Shown: positions 26,961 through 37,019 of the stretch, piece by piece
Layout of the letters: the number at the start of each line of letters is the position of its first letter
How positions within the stretch are numbered: the stretch's first letter is position 1
NCBI RefSeq assembly: GCF_016879755.1
Contig: NZ_WOFU01000007.1
Location: 150,196-214,195 of the forward strand
DNA length: 64,000 bases
Reading direction: 5' to 3'
Source of the DNA: Bacillus sp. B15-48
Lineage (GTDB): Bacteria; Bacillota; Bacilli; Bacillales; Cytobacillaceae
Translations under genes and position numbers: made by a program
The notes under the pieces: model-generated
Database searches by the model: none
The model's input: only the letters and a program-made list of their open reading frames with translations
What the model was told of the DNA's origin: nothing

Positions 26961-27069
26961 TTTGTTTTCTACTTTAATTTAGTAATAAAAGTTCAAAATC
27001 TTGTATTATCATAGTATCATAATCTATTGGGAAAATAAATAATAATAATTTTAATTTTGTAATGATTAT

Positions 27070-27084
27070 TGTTAATAATTCTCA
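27070..27084. promoter_or_regulatory. Fur-box-like 7-1-7 sequence 2
   Basis: TGTTAATAATTCTCA matches the Fur consensus at 12 of 14 positions and is embedded in overlapping GATAAT-like hexamers (27061-27096). Confidence 0.55.
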
Positions 27085-27308
27085 TTCTCAATTAGATTGA
27101 TAAATATATACTTATCGTTAGTTAATCATATTTGTGTGTTTATCATATGTATGGGGATAGGAGATTGACGTTATTTAGAAGTTTTTTTAGTAATGGATTT
27201 TTTACCAGTTGTTCATGCTGTCGAATCCCCCCCATTTTTCCGTTTCCCGGGAAATTTTTTGTCGAGGAAAAGCGAAAGTAAGGTGTTTTTGAAATTTATT
27301 TGCACACA

Positions 27309-27345
27309 AAAAAGGTTGGGATCAAAAGAAAATCCCAACCTTTTT
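27309..27345 (-). terminator. Terminator of the gatCAB operon
   Basis: A 14-base perfect stem AAAAAGGTTGGGAT/ATCCCAACCTTTTT with a nine-base loop and a T-run on both sides. Confidence 0.9.
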
Positions 27346-27447
27346 GTTTTAATAGAAATATGCTCTTTGTAATATTAGTTAAACAAACAAAATAACATTC
27401 AATTTATCACTTGAAACGGAAACTCAAGTGAAAATTACCGGCTTTTT

Positions 27448-28875
27448 TTATCTTCTATTCAATTCTTCTACAAGAAGCTTATTAACGAGAGGTGGATTAG
27501 CTTGTCCTTTCGTTGCTTTCATAATTTGACCAACAAAGAAGCCTTTTGACTTTTCATTTCCACCTTGATAATCAGCTAATGGTTTTGGATTAGCATCGAT
27601 AATTTCATTGATGATTTTAGTCAATGCTCCTTCATCAGAAATCTGCACGAGGCCTTTTTCTTTTACGATTTCCTCGGCATCTCCACCGTTTTCAACCAAC
27701 TCTTTAAAGACGGTCTTGGCAATTTTGGAAGAAATCGTCCCATTAGCGATCAGTTTAATCATCCCAGCCAAACCTTCAGGTGTTAACGAAATGTCATGAA
27801 GTTCTTTTCCCTCTGCATTCAAGTAACCAGAGACATCCCCCATCACCCAGTTTGAGGCCTGCTTCGCATCAGCTCCTGCCGTTACTACTGCTTCAAAGAA
27901 ATCGGACATTTCCTTTGTCATCGTAAGGACGTTTGCATCATATGCAGGCAGTCCAAGCTCTTCGATATACCGTTTTTTACGAGCATCTGGCAATTCAGGG
28001 ATTTCTGCACGAATTCTTGCTTTCCATTCTTCGTCAATAAATAAATCAGGAAGATCTGGCTCTGGGAAATAACGATAATCCTCTGAACCCTCTTTCACAC
28101 GCATTAACAGAGTCGCACCGGTAGCTTCATCAAAACGACGTGTTTCCTGCTGGATTTCCCCACCTGCCTGAAGGACTTCCGCTTGACGCTCCACCTCATA
28201 CTCTAATCCTTTACGGACGAAGTTAAAGGAATTGAGATTTTTCAACTCCGTTTTCGTGCCAAACTCTTTCTGGCCAACAGGACGAAGGGAAATGTTTGCA
28301 TCACATCGTAAAGAACCTTCTTCCATCTTACAATCCGAAACACCCGTATATTGGACAATTGACTTTAACTTTTCTAAAAAAGCATATGCTTCCTCAGGAG
28401 AGCGAATATCCGGCTCGGAAACAATTTCAACAAGCGGTGTTCCTTGACGATTGTAATCAACTAAGGAATATCCTCTTCCATGTGTTAATTTCCCGGCATC
28501 TTCTTCCATATGGATTCTCGTAATCCCAATTTTCTTCTTTTCGCCATTAACTTCAATTTCCACCCAGCCGTGCTCGCCAATTGGTTTATCAAATTGAGAA
28601 ATCTGATATGCCTTAGGGTTATCAGGATAAAAATAATTCTTTCGATCAAATTTTGTTTCTGACGCTACTTCACAATTTAATGCAATACACGCTTTTATTG
28701 CATAATCGACGGCTGTTTTGTTAACAACTGGCAGAACCCCAGGGTAACCAAGGTCAATGACGGTTGTATTTGCATTCGGTTCAGCACCAAAGTGGTTTGG
28801 GCTGCTTGAAAATATCTTTGATTCTGTTTTTAATTCAACATGGACTTCAAGTCCAATGACCGTTTCAAATTCCAT
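27448..28875 (-). CDS. gatB: Asp-tRNA(Asn)/Glu-tRNA(Gln) amidotransferase subunit B
   Basis: GatB binds misacylated Glu-tRNA(Gln) and phosphorylates the glutamate before ammonia transfer. The 475-residue protein starts [17 protein letters not shown] and contains the hallmark [30 protein letters not shown] and [13 protein letters not shown] segments, with a GatB/YqeY tail from about residue 330. Length is normal. It follows gatA by 13 bp as the last gene of gatCAB, which lets bacteria without GlnRS make Gln-tRNA(Gln). Confidence 0.96.
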   Translation of the reverse strand: MEFETVIGLEVHVELKTESKIFSSSPNHFGAEPNANTTVIDLGYPGVLPVVNKTAVDYAIKACIALNCEVASETKFDRKNYFYPDNPKAYQISQFDKPIGEHGWVEIEVNGEKKKIGITRIHMEEDAGKLTHGRGYSLVDYNRQGTPLVEIVSEPDIRSPEEAYAFLEKLKSIVQYTGVSDCKMEEGSLRCDANISLRPVGQKEFGTKTELKNLNSFNFVRKGLEYEVERQAEVLQAGGEIQQETRRFDEATGATLLMRVKEGSEDYRYFPEPDLPDLFIDEEWKARIRAEIPELPDARKKRYIEELGLPAYDANVLTMTKEMSDFFEAVVTAGADAKQASNWVMGDVSGYLNAEGKELHDISLTPEGLAGMIKLIANGTISSKIAKTVFKELVENGGDAEEIVKEKGLVQISDEGALTKIINEIIDANPKPLADYQGGNEKSKGFFVGQIMKATKGQANPPLVNKLLVEELNRR

Positions 28876-28888
28876 TGTTTCTCACCCC

Positions 28889-30346
28889 TTACAATTGTGG
28901 TTTCTGTTTATGGAACTCTGTTGCCTGTTCGAAGGCGTGCGCGACTCGATAGACAGAGCTTTCATCAAAATGGTTACCAATAATCTGCAAACCTAATGGC
29001 AGTCCCTTTTCGAATCCACAAGGAACCGAAATTCCAGGTACGCCTGCTAAGTTTACTGGAATCGTTAAAATGTCATTGACGTACATCGTCATAGGGTCAG
29101 CCAAGTTTTCACCAATCTTAAACGCTGGTGTAGGTGTAGTTGGTCCAATGATGACATCATAATTTTTGAAAACATCATCAAAATCCTTCTTGATAAGTGT
29201 ACGGACCTTTTGTGCTTTTTTATAATAAGCATCATAATAACCAGAACTTAAAGCAAATGTTCCTAGCATTATCCGGCGTTTAACCTCTTCCCCAAAACCT
29301 TCCGCACGGGTTTTTTTGTACATATCCATTAGATTTTCAGCATCTGGTGTACGGTAACCGTAGCGAACACCATCAAACCGGGATAGATTTGCTGATGCTT
29401 CAGAAGAAGAAAGTAAATAATATGTAGCCAAAGCATACTTCGAATGTGGCAACGAGACTTCTTCCCATACTGCCCCTTGTTTCTCAAGTACCTTTAAGGC
29501 TTCAAAAACAGATTTTTTTACTTCTTCACTCACACCTTCACCTATGTATTCCTTTGGAACAGCAATTCTCATTCCTTTAATATCTCCAGTTAAGGCATTT
29601 ACATAGTTCGGTATATTTATATTTGCAGAAGTTGAATCCATTGCATCGTAACCCGCGATTGTTTGTAAAAGGAAGGCATTATCTTCAACCGTCCTTGTAA
29701 CTGGCCCAATTTGATCAAGCGAAGATGCGAATGCCACTAAGCCATAACGGGAAACGAGGCCGTATGTCGGTTTCATACCAACCACGCCACAGAAAGAGGC
29801 AGGCTGACGGATTGATCCTCCTGTATCAGAACCAAGTGAAAATAACACTTCTCCTGCAGCCACAGATGCAGCTGAACCACCTGATGATCCTCCTGGTACT
29901 GCATCTAAATTCCAAGGATTTTTTGTATCTTTATATCCTGAATTCTCCGTTGATGAACCCATCGCAAACTCGTCCATATTTAATTTTCCGATTGTAACCG
30001 TCCTTGCATTATGCAATTTCTCCATTACAGTCGCATCATAAATAGGATTAAAGTTTTCAAGAATTTTACTAGCGCAGGATGTCCTTAAATCTTTTGTAAC
30101 GATATTATCTTTAATACCGATTGGCATGCCGAAAAGCATCGCTTTTTCGTCTGCTTGCCCTACTTTTTCATCTAATTCTTTCGCTTTCGCACGTGCCCGT
30201 TCTTCATCTAACGTTAAGAAAGCTTGGACCTTGTCCTCCACTTCATTGATTCGTTTAAACGATGTATCAACTAAGTCAGAGACCGTTATTTCTTTTTTAT
30301 GTAAAAGCTCTTGAAGGTCTGAAACTTTATGATCGAATAAGCTCAT
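28889..30346 (-). CDS. gatA: Asp-tRNA(Asn)/Glu-tRNA(Gln) amidotransferase subunit A
   Basis: GatA is the glutaminase that produces ammonia for GatB. The amidase-signature triad is visible as Lys79 (PIGIKDNI), Ser154 and Ser178, within [14 protein letters not shown] and [12 protein letters not shown]. Length 485 residues, typical. It lies 12 bp after gatC and 13 bp before gatB. Its ammonia reaches GatB through an internal tunnel in the heterotrimer. Confidence 0.96.
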   Translation of the reverse strand: MSLFDHKVSDLQELLHKKEITVSDLVDTSFKRINEVEDKVQAFLTLDEERARAKAKELDEKVGQADEKAMLFGMPIGIKDNIVTKDLRTSCASKILENFNPIYDATVMEKLHNARTVTIGKLNMDEFAMGSSTENSGYKDTKNPWNLDAVPGGSSGGSAASVAAGEVLFSLGSDTGGSIRQPASFCGVVGMKPTYGLVSRYGLVAFASSLDQIGPVTRTVEDNAFLLQTIAGYDAMDSTSANINIPNYVNALTGDIKGMRIAVPKEYIGEGVSEEVKKSVFEALKVLEKQGAVWEEVSLPHSKYALATYYLLSSSEASANLSRFDGVRYGYRTPDAENLMDMYKKTRAEGFGEEVKRRIMLGTFALSSGYYDAYYKKAQKVRTLIKKDFDDVFKNYDVIIGPTTPTPAFKIGENLADPMTMYVNDILTIPVNLAGVPGISVPCGFEKGLPLGLQIIGNHFDESSVYRVAHAFEQATEFHKQKPQL

Positions 30347-30358
30347 AACTCCTCCTCC

Positions 30359-30649
30359 TTACTCAATAATCGGTGGTACTTTGATTTGTCTGTCCTGATG
30401 ATCAGGAGCATTTTTCAACACTTGGTCAATCTCTAGTCCTGGCTTCGCAACATCTTCACGCATGACATTCTTTATTTCGAGGACATGTGAAGTTGGCTCG
30501 ATATTTTCAGTATCTAGTTCATTTAACTGTTCTGCATACGTAATAATTTTATCCAGTTGCTGAGTAAACTTATTGACTTCTTCCTCAGTAATTGCCAGCC
30601 TTGCCAAATGGGCAACATGTTTAACTTGTTCTGCCGATATTCTTGACAT
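30359..30649 (-). CDS. gatC: Asp-tRNA(Asn)/Glu-tRNA(Gln) amidotransferase subunit C
   Basis: The small stabilising subunit of GatCAB. I start it at the ATG giving [21 protein letters not shown], preceded by GGAGGTGG; the longer frame adds 22 hydrophobic residues not found in the family. The 96-residue product has the family HLARLA motif and the C-terminal LREDV-like [10 protein letters not shown] segment that wraps around GatA. It is the first gene of the operon. Confidence 0.95.
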   Translation of the reverse strand: MSRISAEQVKHVAHLARLAITEEEVNKFTQQLDKIITYAEQLNELDTENIEPTSHVLEIKNVMREDVAKPGLEIDQVLKNAPDHQDRQIKVPPIIE

Positions 30650-30821
30650 AAAAAGCCACCTCCTTGAAAAATACACAACATAGGCAATAATATTGATAAT
30701 AGCAAACTTTCTCACTCTAAAGCAATATACTCAGCAAGATAAAACGATTTTATCAAGTTCGATTGGTTAAAATAATAACAATTGGTGAACACAGGGGAGT
30801 GCTCTTCTGTTTTAAATAAAA

Positions 30822-30857
30822 AACTCTCGGCCTCTTAATAAAAAAATGACCGAGAAT
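30822..30857 (-). terminator. Terminator of the yueI-like gene
   Basis: CTCGG pairs with CCGAG over an A/T-rich loop on the minus strand, then T6, just downstream of the yueI stop codon. Confidence 0.6.
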
Positions 30858-30868
30858 AATTTGGGTGA

Positions 30869-31318
30869 TCACCTTTTACGAAAGAGCGTCTTTACAAACG
30901 AGCCGAAACCTTTTCCCCCTGTTGACGTTTTAATCGGGAAATTTTTTTTCGCTTTCGCAAGTGTAATGTCCTCCTTATCAATCGCATAATCATAAGCTAA
31001 GACGAGTCCATATTCTGAGTCATGCTCCTTATTCGTAACAATCTTATAACCAACCGACTTCTCTTCCGCAAGTTGAATGTATTTTGATAAAGCAGGGTAA
31101 TTCATATTTCCGTTTAAATAAAGTTTCGCTTCTTTGTTTTCCTCCAAGATTCGTTTGAATTCTAGTTCAATTGTATCCTGTCTAACTTGCGCCTTCGTAA
31201 GTGCTACAACAACCCTTTCTCTTAATGATCCTAAAAAGCGTCGCCTTTCATCTGGCTTAATTTCCTTAGCTCCATGAATTCCTTGTTGTAAATATTCCTC
31301 AATATTTTCCTTCACCAT
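30869..31318 (-). CDS. yueI: YueI-family (DUF1694) protein
   Basis: A 149-residue cytoplasmic protein that I recognise as the DUF1694/YueI family from its layout: an N-terminal YLQQGIHGAKEIKPDERRRFLG segment, then a LEFKRILEE...LYLNGNMNYPALSKYI core and a basic C-terminus (FVKTLFRKR). Function is unknown; the fold resembles ribosomal protein L7Ae-like or other RNA-binding folds only by suggestion. It stands alone between gatC and aceA, with its own terminator. Confidence 0.8.
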   Translation of the reverse strand: MVKENIEEYLQQGIHGAKEIKPDERRRFLGSLRERVVVALTKAQVRQDTIELEFKRILEENKEAKLYLNGNMNYPALSKYIQLAEEKSVGYKIVTNKEHDSEYGLVLAYDYAIDKEDITLAKAKKNFPIKTSTGGKGFGSFVKTLFRKR

Positions 31319-31480
31319 TTAGTCACCCCCAATAAACCTTCTTTTAACAATGATTACATGCCAAAATTAAATATACTCTCACAGTATTTGCTTCTCTTTA
31401 ACATCCTATGTTATTCACCCTATAATCCTACCTATATTTAACCACAAATAACAAATAACACACCTAATAATGCAAAAAAA

Positions 31481-31505
31481 ACCTTCTCTCAGGACGAGAG
31501 AAGGT
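31481..31505 (-). terminator. Terminator of aceA
   Basis: A perfect ten-base stem ACCTTCTCTC/GAGAGAAGGT with a five-base loop and eight T on the minus strand, about 100 bp after aceA. Confidence 0.85.
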
Positions 31506-31603
31506 TCAAATAGGAGATTTATAAGGTAAAAAAATTACAACCAGTAAAAAATGAATAACAAAACAAGCTTCAAACGAAATAACCTTAACAAATAATACTC
31601 AAT

Positions 31604-32887
31604 TTATTTTGAAGTTGTGAACTGCTCTTCTTCCGTTGACCCTTTAAGTGCAGTCGTTGATGATGTACCACCAGTGATTGTGAGTGCAACTTGATCAAAA
31701 TATCCAGTTCCGACTTCACGCTGATGTCTTGTAGCCGTATAACCGTGTTTTTCGCTATCAAACTCAGCTTCCTGAAGTTTTGAGTATGCAGCCATACCAT
31801 GGTCTTTGTAACCACGAGCTAGTTCGAACATACCGTGATTTAGTGCGTGGAAACCAGCAAGTGTTACGAACTGGAACTTATAACCCATTTTCCCAAGTTC
31901 TCTTTGGAACTTCTCAATTGTCTCGTCATCTAATTTCTTCTTCCAGTTAAATGAAGGTGAACAGTTATAAGCAAGAAGCTTCCCAGGGAATTTTTCATGA
32001 ATCGCCTCAGCAAAGCGACGTGCTTCTTCAAGATTAGGTTCAGAAGTTTCACACCAAATCATATCTGCATATGGAGCATATGCTAACCCGCGGGAAATCG
32101 CTTGATCAAGACCTGCGTTTGTCCGGAAGAATCCTTCTGGAGTACGCTCCCCAGTGATGAATGGTTCATCGTACGGATCCACATCACTCGTAATTAAATC
32201 AGCCGCATTGGCATCTGTACGAGCAACAACTAGTGTCGGAGTTCCCATGACATCAGCAGCAAGTCTTGCTGCAATTAGGTTTCGTACAGCTGTTTGAGTT
32301 GGAAGCAATACTTTTCCGCCAAGATGCCCACATTTCTTTTCAGAAGAAAGCTGGTCTTCAAAATGAACCCCTGCGGCTCCTGCTTCAATCATGCCCTTCA
32401 TTAATTCAAACACGTTTAACTGTCCGCCAAACCCTGCTTCTGCATCGGCAACGATTGGAGCAAACCAGTCAATCGAATCGTCCCCTTCTGAATGGGTGAT
32501 TTGGTCTGCGCGTTGCAGCGCCTGATTAATTCGTTTTACAACAGATGGAACGCTGTTTGCTGGATACAAGCTTTGGTCAGGGTACATTTGACCCGAAAGG
32601 TTCGCGTCGGCAGCCACTTGCCAACCACTTAAGTAAATTGCCTTTAGTCCTGCTCTAACTTGTTGAACAGCCTGGTTTCCAGTTAACGCTCCTAAGGCGT
32701 TAATAAAGTCTTCTTTATTGACAAGTTTCCATAGCTTTTCTGCACCCCGGCGTGCGAGTGTATATTCAATGTCAATAGAGCCACGTAGTTTGATGACTTC
32801 TTCTGCTGTATAAGGTCTTTCAATTCCCTTCCAACGCGAATCCATTTCCCAGTTTTCTTGTAATTGCTTTACTCTTGCATCTGTCAT
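31604..32887 (-). CDS. aceA: Isocitrate lyase
   Basis: The first enzyme of the glyoxylate shunt, splitting isocitrate to succinate and glyoxylate. The signature KKCGHLGGK with catalytic Cys186 lies at residues 184-192; the metal-binding [10 protein letters not shown] segment precedes it. Length 427 residues, typical of the bacterial short form. The ATG has a GGAGG site. No malate synthase gene is adjacent, so aceB, if present, lies elsewhere. B. subtilis itself lacks this shunt, so aceA here is an acquisition relative to that species. Confidence 0.95.
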   Translation of the reverse strand: MTDARVKQLQENWEMDSRWKGIERPYTAEEVIKLRGSIDIEYTLARRGAEKLWKLVNKEDFINALGALTGNQAVQQVRAGLKAIYLSGWQVAADANLSGQMYPDQSLYPANSVPSVVKRINQALQRADQITHSEGDDSIDWFAPIVADAEAGFGGQLNVFELMKGMIEAGAAGVHFEDQLSSEKKCGHLGGKVLLPTQTAVRNLIAARLAADVMGTPTLVVARTDANAADLITSDVDPYDEPFITGERTPEGFFRTNAGLDQAISRGLAYAPYADMIWCETSEPNLEEARRFAEAIHEKFPGKLLAYNCSPSFNWKKKLDDETIEKFQRELGKMGYKFQFVTLAGFHALNHGMFELARGYKDHGMAAYSKLQEAEFDSEKHGYTATRHQREVGTGYFDQVALTITGGTSSTTALKGSTEEEQFTTSK

Positions 32888-33252
32888 TTAAATTCCTCCT
32901 AACAATATATAAGTCTAGTAAAATTTTCAAAAGCAAATCCCCTTGATGAGAAGATACTTTTATAGCTTGCACCGGTTGTTGTAATACAGTTGACTAAGTT
33001 GATAATTGTATTATATAACAGAGAGAATATATTGCAACTGTTTTTACTAAATTTTTTGAATATTTTTTCGACAATAATTTGCTCACAGGAAAAAAATACA
33101 TACGATATGACTAGACTTGATGTTTAACATCTACGAAAATATATCCTTGAACTCTCACGATGAAGTAAATCAATTTAAAAAGCGATGTACAAATCAATAA
33201 AAACGTGCAGGAATCCTGCACGTTTTTTCTATTGATTATTTGTTTCCTTCAC
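32888..33252. other. Intergenic region between pyc and aceA
   Basis: This 365-bp AT-rich gap contains the pyc terminator (33201-33226) and presumably the aceA promoter. I looked for a catabolite-responsive element and saw none that matches well. Confidence 0.4.
33201..33226 (-). terminator. Terminator of pyc
   Basis: AAACGTGCAGG and CCTGCACGTTT form an 11-base stem with a three-base loop, T-runs outside, just after the stop codon. Confidence 0.88.
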
Positions 33253-36200
33253 TTACTTTTCTAATTCAATTAATAAATCGCCTGGTTCGATTGAAGCTCC
33301 ATTTTGGACGACAATTTCCTTTACAATACCTGTGAACGGGGCTTGAATCGTCGTTTCCATTTTCATGGCTTCTGTAATGATTAAATGATCCCCTTGGGTA
33401 ACTTTCTCCCCTTTTTCAACAAGAACTTTTATAACCGTTCCTGGCATCGTTGCTGCTAAATGACTTTCATTTTTCTGATCTGCTTTTATTTTCGCAGCAA
33501 CGGTTGATTTGATGCTTTCATCCTTAATAATCACTTCACGCTGCTGACCATTTAGTTCAAAATAAACAACTCGGTTCCCATCTGCCTGAGGCTCACCAAC
33601 TGAAATGAGCTTAACAATCAACGTTTTCCCTGTTTCAATTTCAACCTCGATTTCTTCCCCTAGTTTCATTCCATATAAGAATGTAGGTGTATCAAGCATA
33701 GAAATATCCCCAAATTGCTCATACGTTCTAATATAGTCAAGGAAGACTTTTGGATATAAAGCATAAGCAACGACTTCATGTGAAGTAACTTGACGACCAA
33801 GATCTTTATAAAGTTCATCACGAAGCGCTGTGAAATCCACATCCTCCATCAATTCACCTGGACGAACAGTGATTGGTTCTTTTCCTTTTAAAATCACTTT
33901 TTGCAACTCTTCTGGGAAGCCTCCAGATGGTTGACCTAGATAACCTTCAAACATTTCAATTACTGAATCAGGGAAATCAATTTTATCTCCTTTTTCAAGG
34001 ACATCTTCCTCTGATAAATCATTTTGCACCATAAATAAAGCCATATCGCCAACCACTTTGGATGATGGTGTCACTTTAACAATATCGCCGAACATTAAAT
34101 TCACACGACGATACATATCTTTTACTTCTTCCCAGCGCTCGCCAAGGCCTACCGCTTTCGCTTGTTGTTGAAGATTGCTATACTGACCTCCAGGCATTTC
34201 ATGCTTATATATTTCTGTGTGTGGTGCGTTCATTCCGCTTTCAAAGTCTTGATAGTATTTCCGTACACCTTCCCAATACTTCGATACTTCTTCGAACGAC
34301 TCTATTTCCACAGATGGTTCCCTTTCAGTCCCTTTAAGAGCATAACAAAGAGTATTTGCACTTGGCTGCGAGGTTAAACCAGACATGGCACTGACAGCGA
34401 CATCAACGATATCAACGCCAGCCTCAATGGCCTTTGCGTAGGTGTAGACTCCATTGCCACTTGTATCATGGGTATGAAGGTGGATCGGAATTGAAACAGT
34501 GTCCTTCAATTCTGAAATCAAGCGATAAGCTGCTTCCGGTTTTAACAACCCAGCCATATCCTTAATACCTAGAAGATGTGCACCTTGATTTTCTAATTCT
34601 TTTGCCATGTCTTTATAATACTGAATATTATATTTAGTACGAATCGGGTCATCGATATCTCCTGTATAACAAATCGATGCTTCCGCAACCTTTCCTGTTT
34701 GTCGTACAGCATCAATGGCTACTTCCATTCCTTGTATCCAGTTTAAACTGTCAAAGATGCGGAATACATCGATCCCAGCATCGGCAGATTTGTTTACAAA
34801 TTCGCGAATGACATTATCAGGGTAGTTTTTATATCCTACTGCATTGGAGGCGCGCAGCAGCATTTGGAATAACACATTAGGAACTTGTTCTCTTAAAGTG
34901 ATAAGTCTCTTCCATGGATCTTCCTTTAAGAATCGATAGGATACATCAAAAGTAGCTCCGCCCCACATTTCAAGTGAAAAAAGGTTAGGTAACAGCTTGG
35001 CCGTTGGTTCAGCTATTTGTGATAAATCATTCGTTCGTACCCGAGTAGCCAGCAAAGACTGATGGGCATCACGGAAGGTCGTGTCCGTTAATAATACTTC
35101 TTTTCTGGATTTTACCCACTCTGACAAACCAACTGCGCCTACTTCTTCCAAAATTTGTTTCGTACCAGACGGGACACATTCAATTGAATCAACATTAGGA
35201 ATGTACAGCGGGTCAAATGTCGTTTTTGGCTTATTGCCTATTCCCGGAAAACCGTTGATTGTCACGTTTCCAATATAATTTAGCATTTTTGTTCCGCGAT
35301 CTTTTCTTACTGGGAAGATAAATAACCCCGGCGTATTGTCAATAAAGGATGTATCATAATCACCATTAATAAAGTTCTCATGTTGCATGACATTTTCTAA
35401 GAAGTGAATATTCGTTTTTATTCCGCGAATACGGAATTCCTTTAAGTTTCGCAGCATCTTAGACGCCGCTTGCTCAAATGTCAACGCATGTGTCGACACT
35501 TTTACGAGTAGGGAATCGTAAAACGGGGTGATGACAGAACCTTGGTATGCATTTCCTGCATCCAATCTCACGCCAAAACCACCACCAGATCGGTATACTG
35601 ATATTTTTCCTGTATCCGGCATAAAATCATTAAGCGGATCTTCAGTTGTTACACGTGATTGAATGGCATAGCCATGAACATAAATATCTTCCTGCTTCGG
35701 AAGCCCAACTTTTTCTTCATGTAAAGAATAACCTTCGGCAATTAATATTTGGGACTGAACAATATCGACACCTGTGACCATCTCTGTAATCGTATGCTCA
35801 ACTTGCACACGCGGGTTCACTTCAATAAAGAAAAATTCACCGCCAGATACGAGAAACTCTACTGTACCTGCGTTTAAGTAATCGACGTTTTTCATTAATT
35901 TGACTGCTGCTTCACATATTGCTTCACGTAATTCGGTCGAAAGGGATACACTAGGTGCAACTTCAACTACTTTTTGATGACGACGTTGAACAGAGCAATC
36001 GCGCTCATATAAATGAATGATATTTCCTTGGTGGTCACCAAGTATTTGAACTTCAATATGTTTTGGATTTTGAACTAACTTTTCAACATATACTTCATCG
36101 TTTCCGAAAGCAGCTTTTGCTTCTGACTTTGCACGGTCATAGGCTTCCTTTATCTCTTCCATTCGATTGACAATTCGCATTCCGCGGCCTCCGCCACCGA

Positions 36201-36702
36201 GTGAAGCTTTGATGATGATTGGAAAACCATGTTGTTCACCAAAGGATACGACCTCGTCCAAATTTGATACTGGACCGTCTGTACCAGGAATAACAGGAAT
36301 ATCAGCCAGCATCGCTTGTGTTCTCGCCTTTACTTTATCGCCAAACATATCGAGATGTACCGATTTAGGGCCGATGAAAATAATTCCTTCTTCTTCACAT
36401 CTTTTCGCAAACTCAATATTTTCTGACAGGAAACCATAACCCGGATGAATCGCATCGACATCTGCCTGTTTAGCGACGCGGATAATATCTTCAATATCAA
36501 GATAGGCATCGATTGGCTTTTTTCCTTCACCAACGCGATAAGCTTCATCTGCCTTATACCGGTGGAGAGATCCAGAATCTTCCTGAGAATAAATCGCTAC
36601 CGTGCGAATGTGCAACTCTGTACAAGCCCTGAAAACACGAATAGCAATTTCACCTCTATTTGCGACTAACACTTTGTTTATTCGATTTATTGAGTTACTC
36701 AT
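33253..36702 (-). CDS. pyc: Pyruvate carboxylase
   Basis: The biotin enzyme that makes oxaloacetate from pyruvate and bicarbonate to refill the citric acid cycle. The 1149 residues run: biotin carboxylase (about 1-460, with the ATP-grasp GGGGRGMR loop and EVNPRVQVEHTITE), carboxyltransferase (about 530-830, DTTFRDAHQSLLATR metal site), and a C-terminal biotin carrier domain with the biotinylated Lys1114 in EAMKMET. Length and order match the single-chain bacterial form. In B. subtilis pyc lies beside ftsW/ctaA; here it sits between camS and aceA, joining two anaplerotic functions. Confidence 0.97.
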   Translation of the reverse strand: MSNSINRINKVLVANRGEIAIRVFRACTELHIRTVAIYSQEDSGSLHRYKADEAYRVGEGKKPIDAYLDIEDIIRVAKQADVDAIHPGYGFLSENIEFAKRCEEEGIIFIGPKSVHLDMFGDKVKARTQAMLADIPVIPGTDGPVSNLDEVVSFGEQHGFPIIIKASLGGGGRGMRIVNRMEEIKEAYDRAKSEAKAAFGNDEVYVEKLVQNPKHIEVQILGDHQGNIIHLYERDCSVQRRHQKVVEVAPSVSLSTELREAICEAAVKLMKNVDYLNAGTVEFLVSGGEFFFIEVNPRVQVEHTITEMVTGVDIVQSQILIAEGYSLHEEKVGLPKQEDIYVHGYAIQSRVTTEDPLNDFMPDTGKISVYRSGGGFGVRLDAGNAYQGSVITPFYDSLLVKVSTHALTFEQAASKMLRNLKEFRIRGIKTNIHFLENVMQHENFINGDYDTSFIDNTPGLFIFPVRKDRGTKMLNYIGNVTINGFPGIGNKPKTTFDPLYIPNVDSIECVPSGTKQILEEVGAVGLSEWVKSRKEVLLTDTTFRDAHQSLLATRVRTNDLSQIAEPTAKLLPNLFSLEMWGGATFDVSYRFLKEDPWKRLITLREQVPNVLFQMLLRASNAVGYKNYPDNVIREFVNKSADAGIDVFRIFDSLNWIQGMEVAIDAVRQTGKVAEASICYTGDIDDPIRTKYNIQYYKDMAKELENQGAHLLGIKDMAGLLKPEAAYRLISELKDTVSIPIHLHTHDTSGNGVYTYAKAIEAGVDIVDVAVSAMSGLTSQPSANTLCYALKGTEREPSVEIESFEEVSKYWEGVRKYYQDFESGMNAPHTEIYKHEMPGGQYSNLQQQAKAVGLGERWEEVKDMYRRVNLMFGDIVKVTPSSKVVGDMALFMVQNDLSEEDVLEKGDKIDFPDSVIEMFEGYLGQPSGGFPEELQKVILKGKEPITVRPGELMEDVDFTALRDELYKDLGRQVTSHEVVAYALYPKVFLDYIRTYEQFGDISMLDTPTFLYGMKLGEEIEVEIETGKTLIVKLISVGEPQADGNRVVYFELNGQQREVIIKDESIKSTVAAKIKADQKNESHLAATMPGTVIKVLVEKGEKVTQGDHLIITEAMKMETTIQAPFTGIVKEIVVQNGASIEPGDLLIELEK

Positions 36703-36731
36703 CTTATCCCGCCTTCCAAAATAATTGGTAT

Positions 36732-36767
36732 CAATCTATCGTTATGTCGTTAGTATGACATAGATTG
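36732..36767 (-). promoter_or_regulatory. Imperfect hairpin in the pyc leader
   Basis: CAATCTA pairs with TAGATTG, with an inner TGTC/GACA stem, 30-65 bp upstream of the pyc ATG. It could be an operator palindrome or a leader structure. I could not assign it to a known regulator. Confidence 0.35.
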
Positions 36768-36993
36768 TCACTTAAAATAATCGTAACATTGTTATGGTTG
36801 TGTTGACCTTTTAAAGATAATTACTCCTATTATATTTTACAGAGGTCAACCATTCAATATATTATTAACTTTCAGATTAGTGATTGAGCTGTTTTCTTCT
36901 TAAAGTTTTCATTTTTTCCTATTAAAACAACCATTTTTATTCTCAATACGAGAATGATTAAACCAGATTCAATCTGTTTTTTATATACAAAAG

Positions 36994-37014
36994 AAGAGCC
37001 AAAGCTAGGCTCTT
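36994..37014 (-). terminator. Terminator of the pcrB-pcrA-ligA-camS unit
   Basis: AAGAGCC pairs with GGCTCTT on a seven-base loop right after the camS stop codon; the T-tail is short and interrupted. Confidence 0.6.
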
Positions 37015-37019
37015 GGTGA

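Larger units (their letters stand above)
26887..27447. other. Long AT-rich regulatory gap upstream of pfeT
   Basis: This 561-bp region holds the two Fur-like boxes and, near gatB, a strong terminator. A near-palindrome TTATCATAGTATCATAA (27005-27021) could be an additional PerR/Fur-type site. No gene is visible. Confidence 0.45.
36703..37019. other. Intergenic region between camS and pyc
   Basis: A 317-bp gap with the pyc leader hairpin and the camS terminator; otherwise AT-rich and without an open frame that looks real. Confidence 0.4.
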
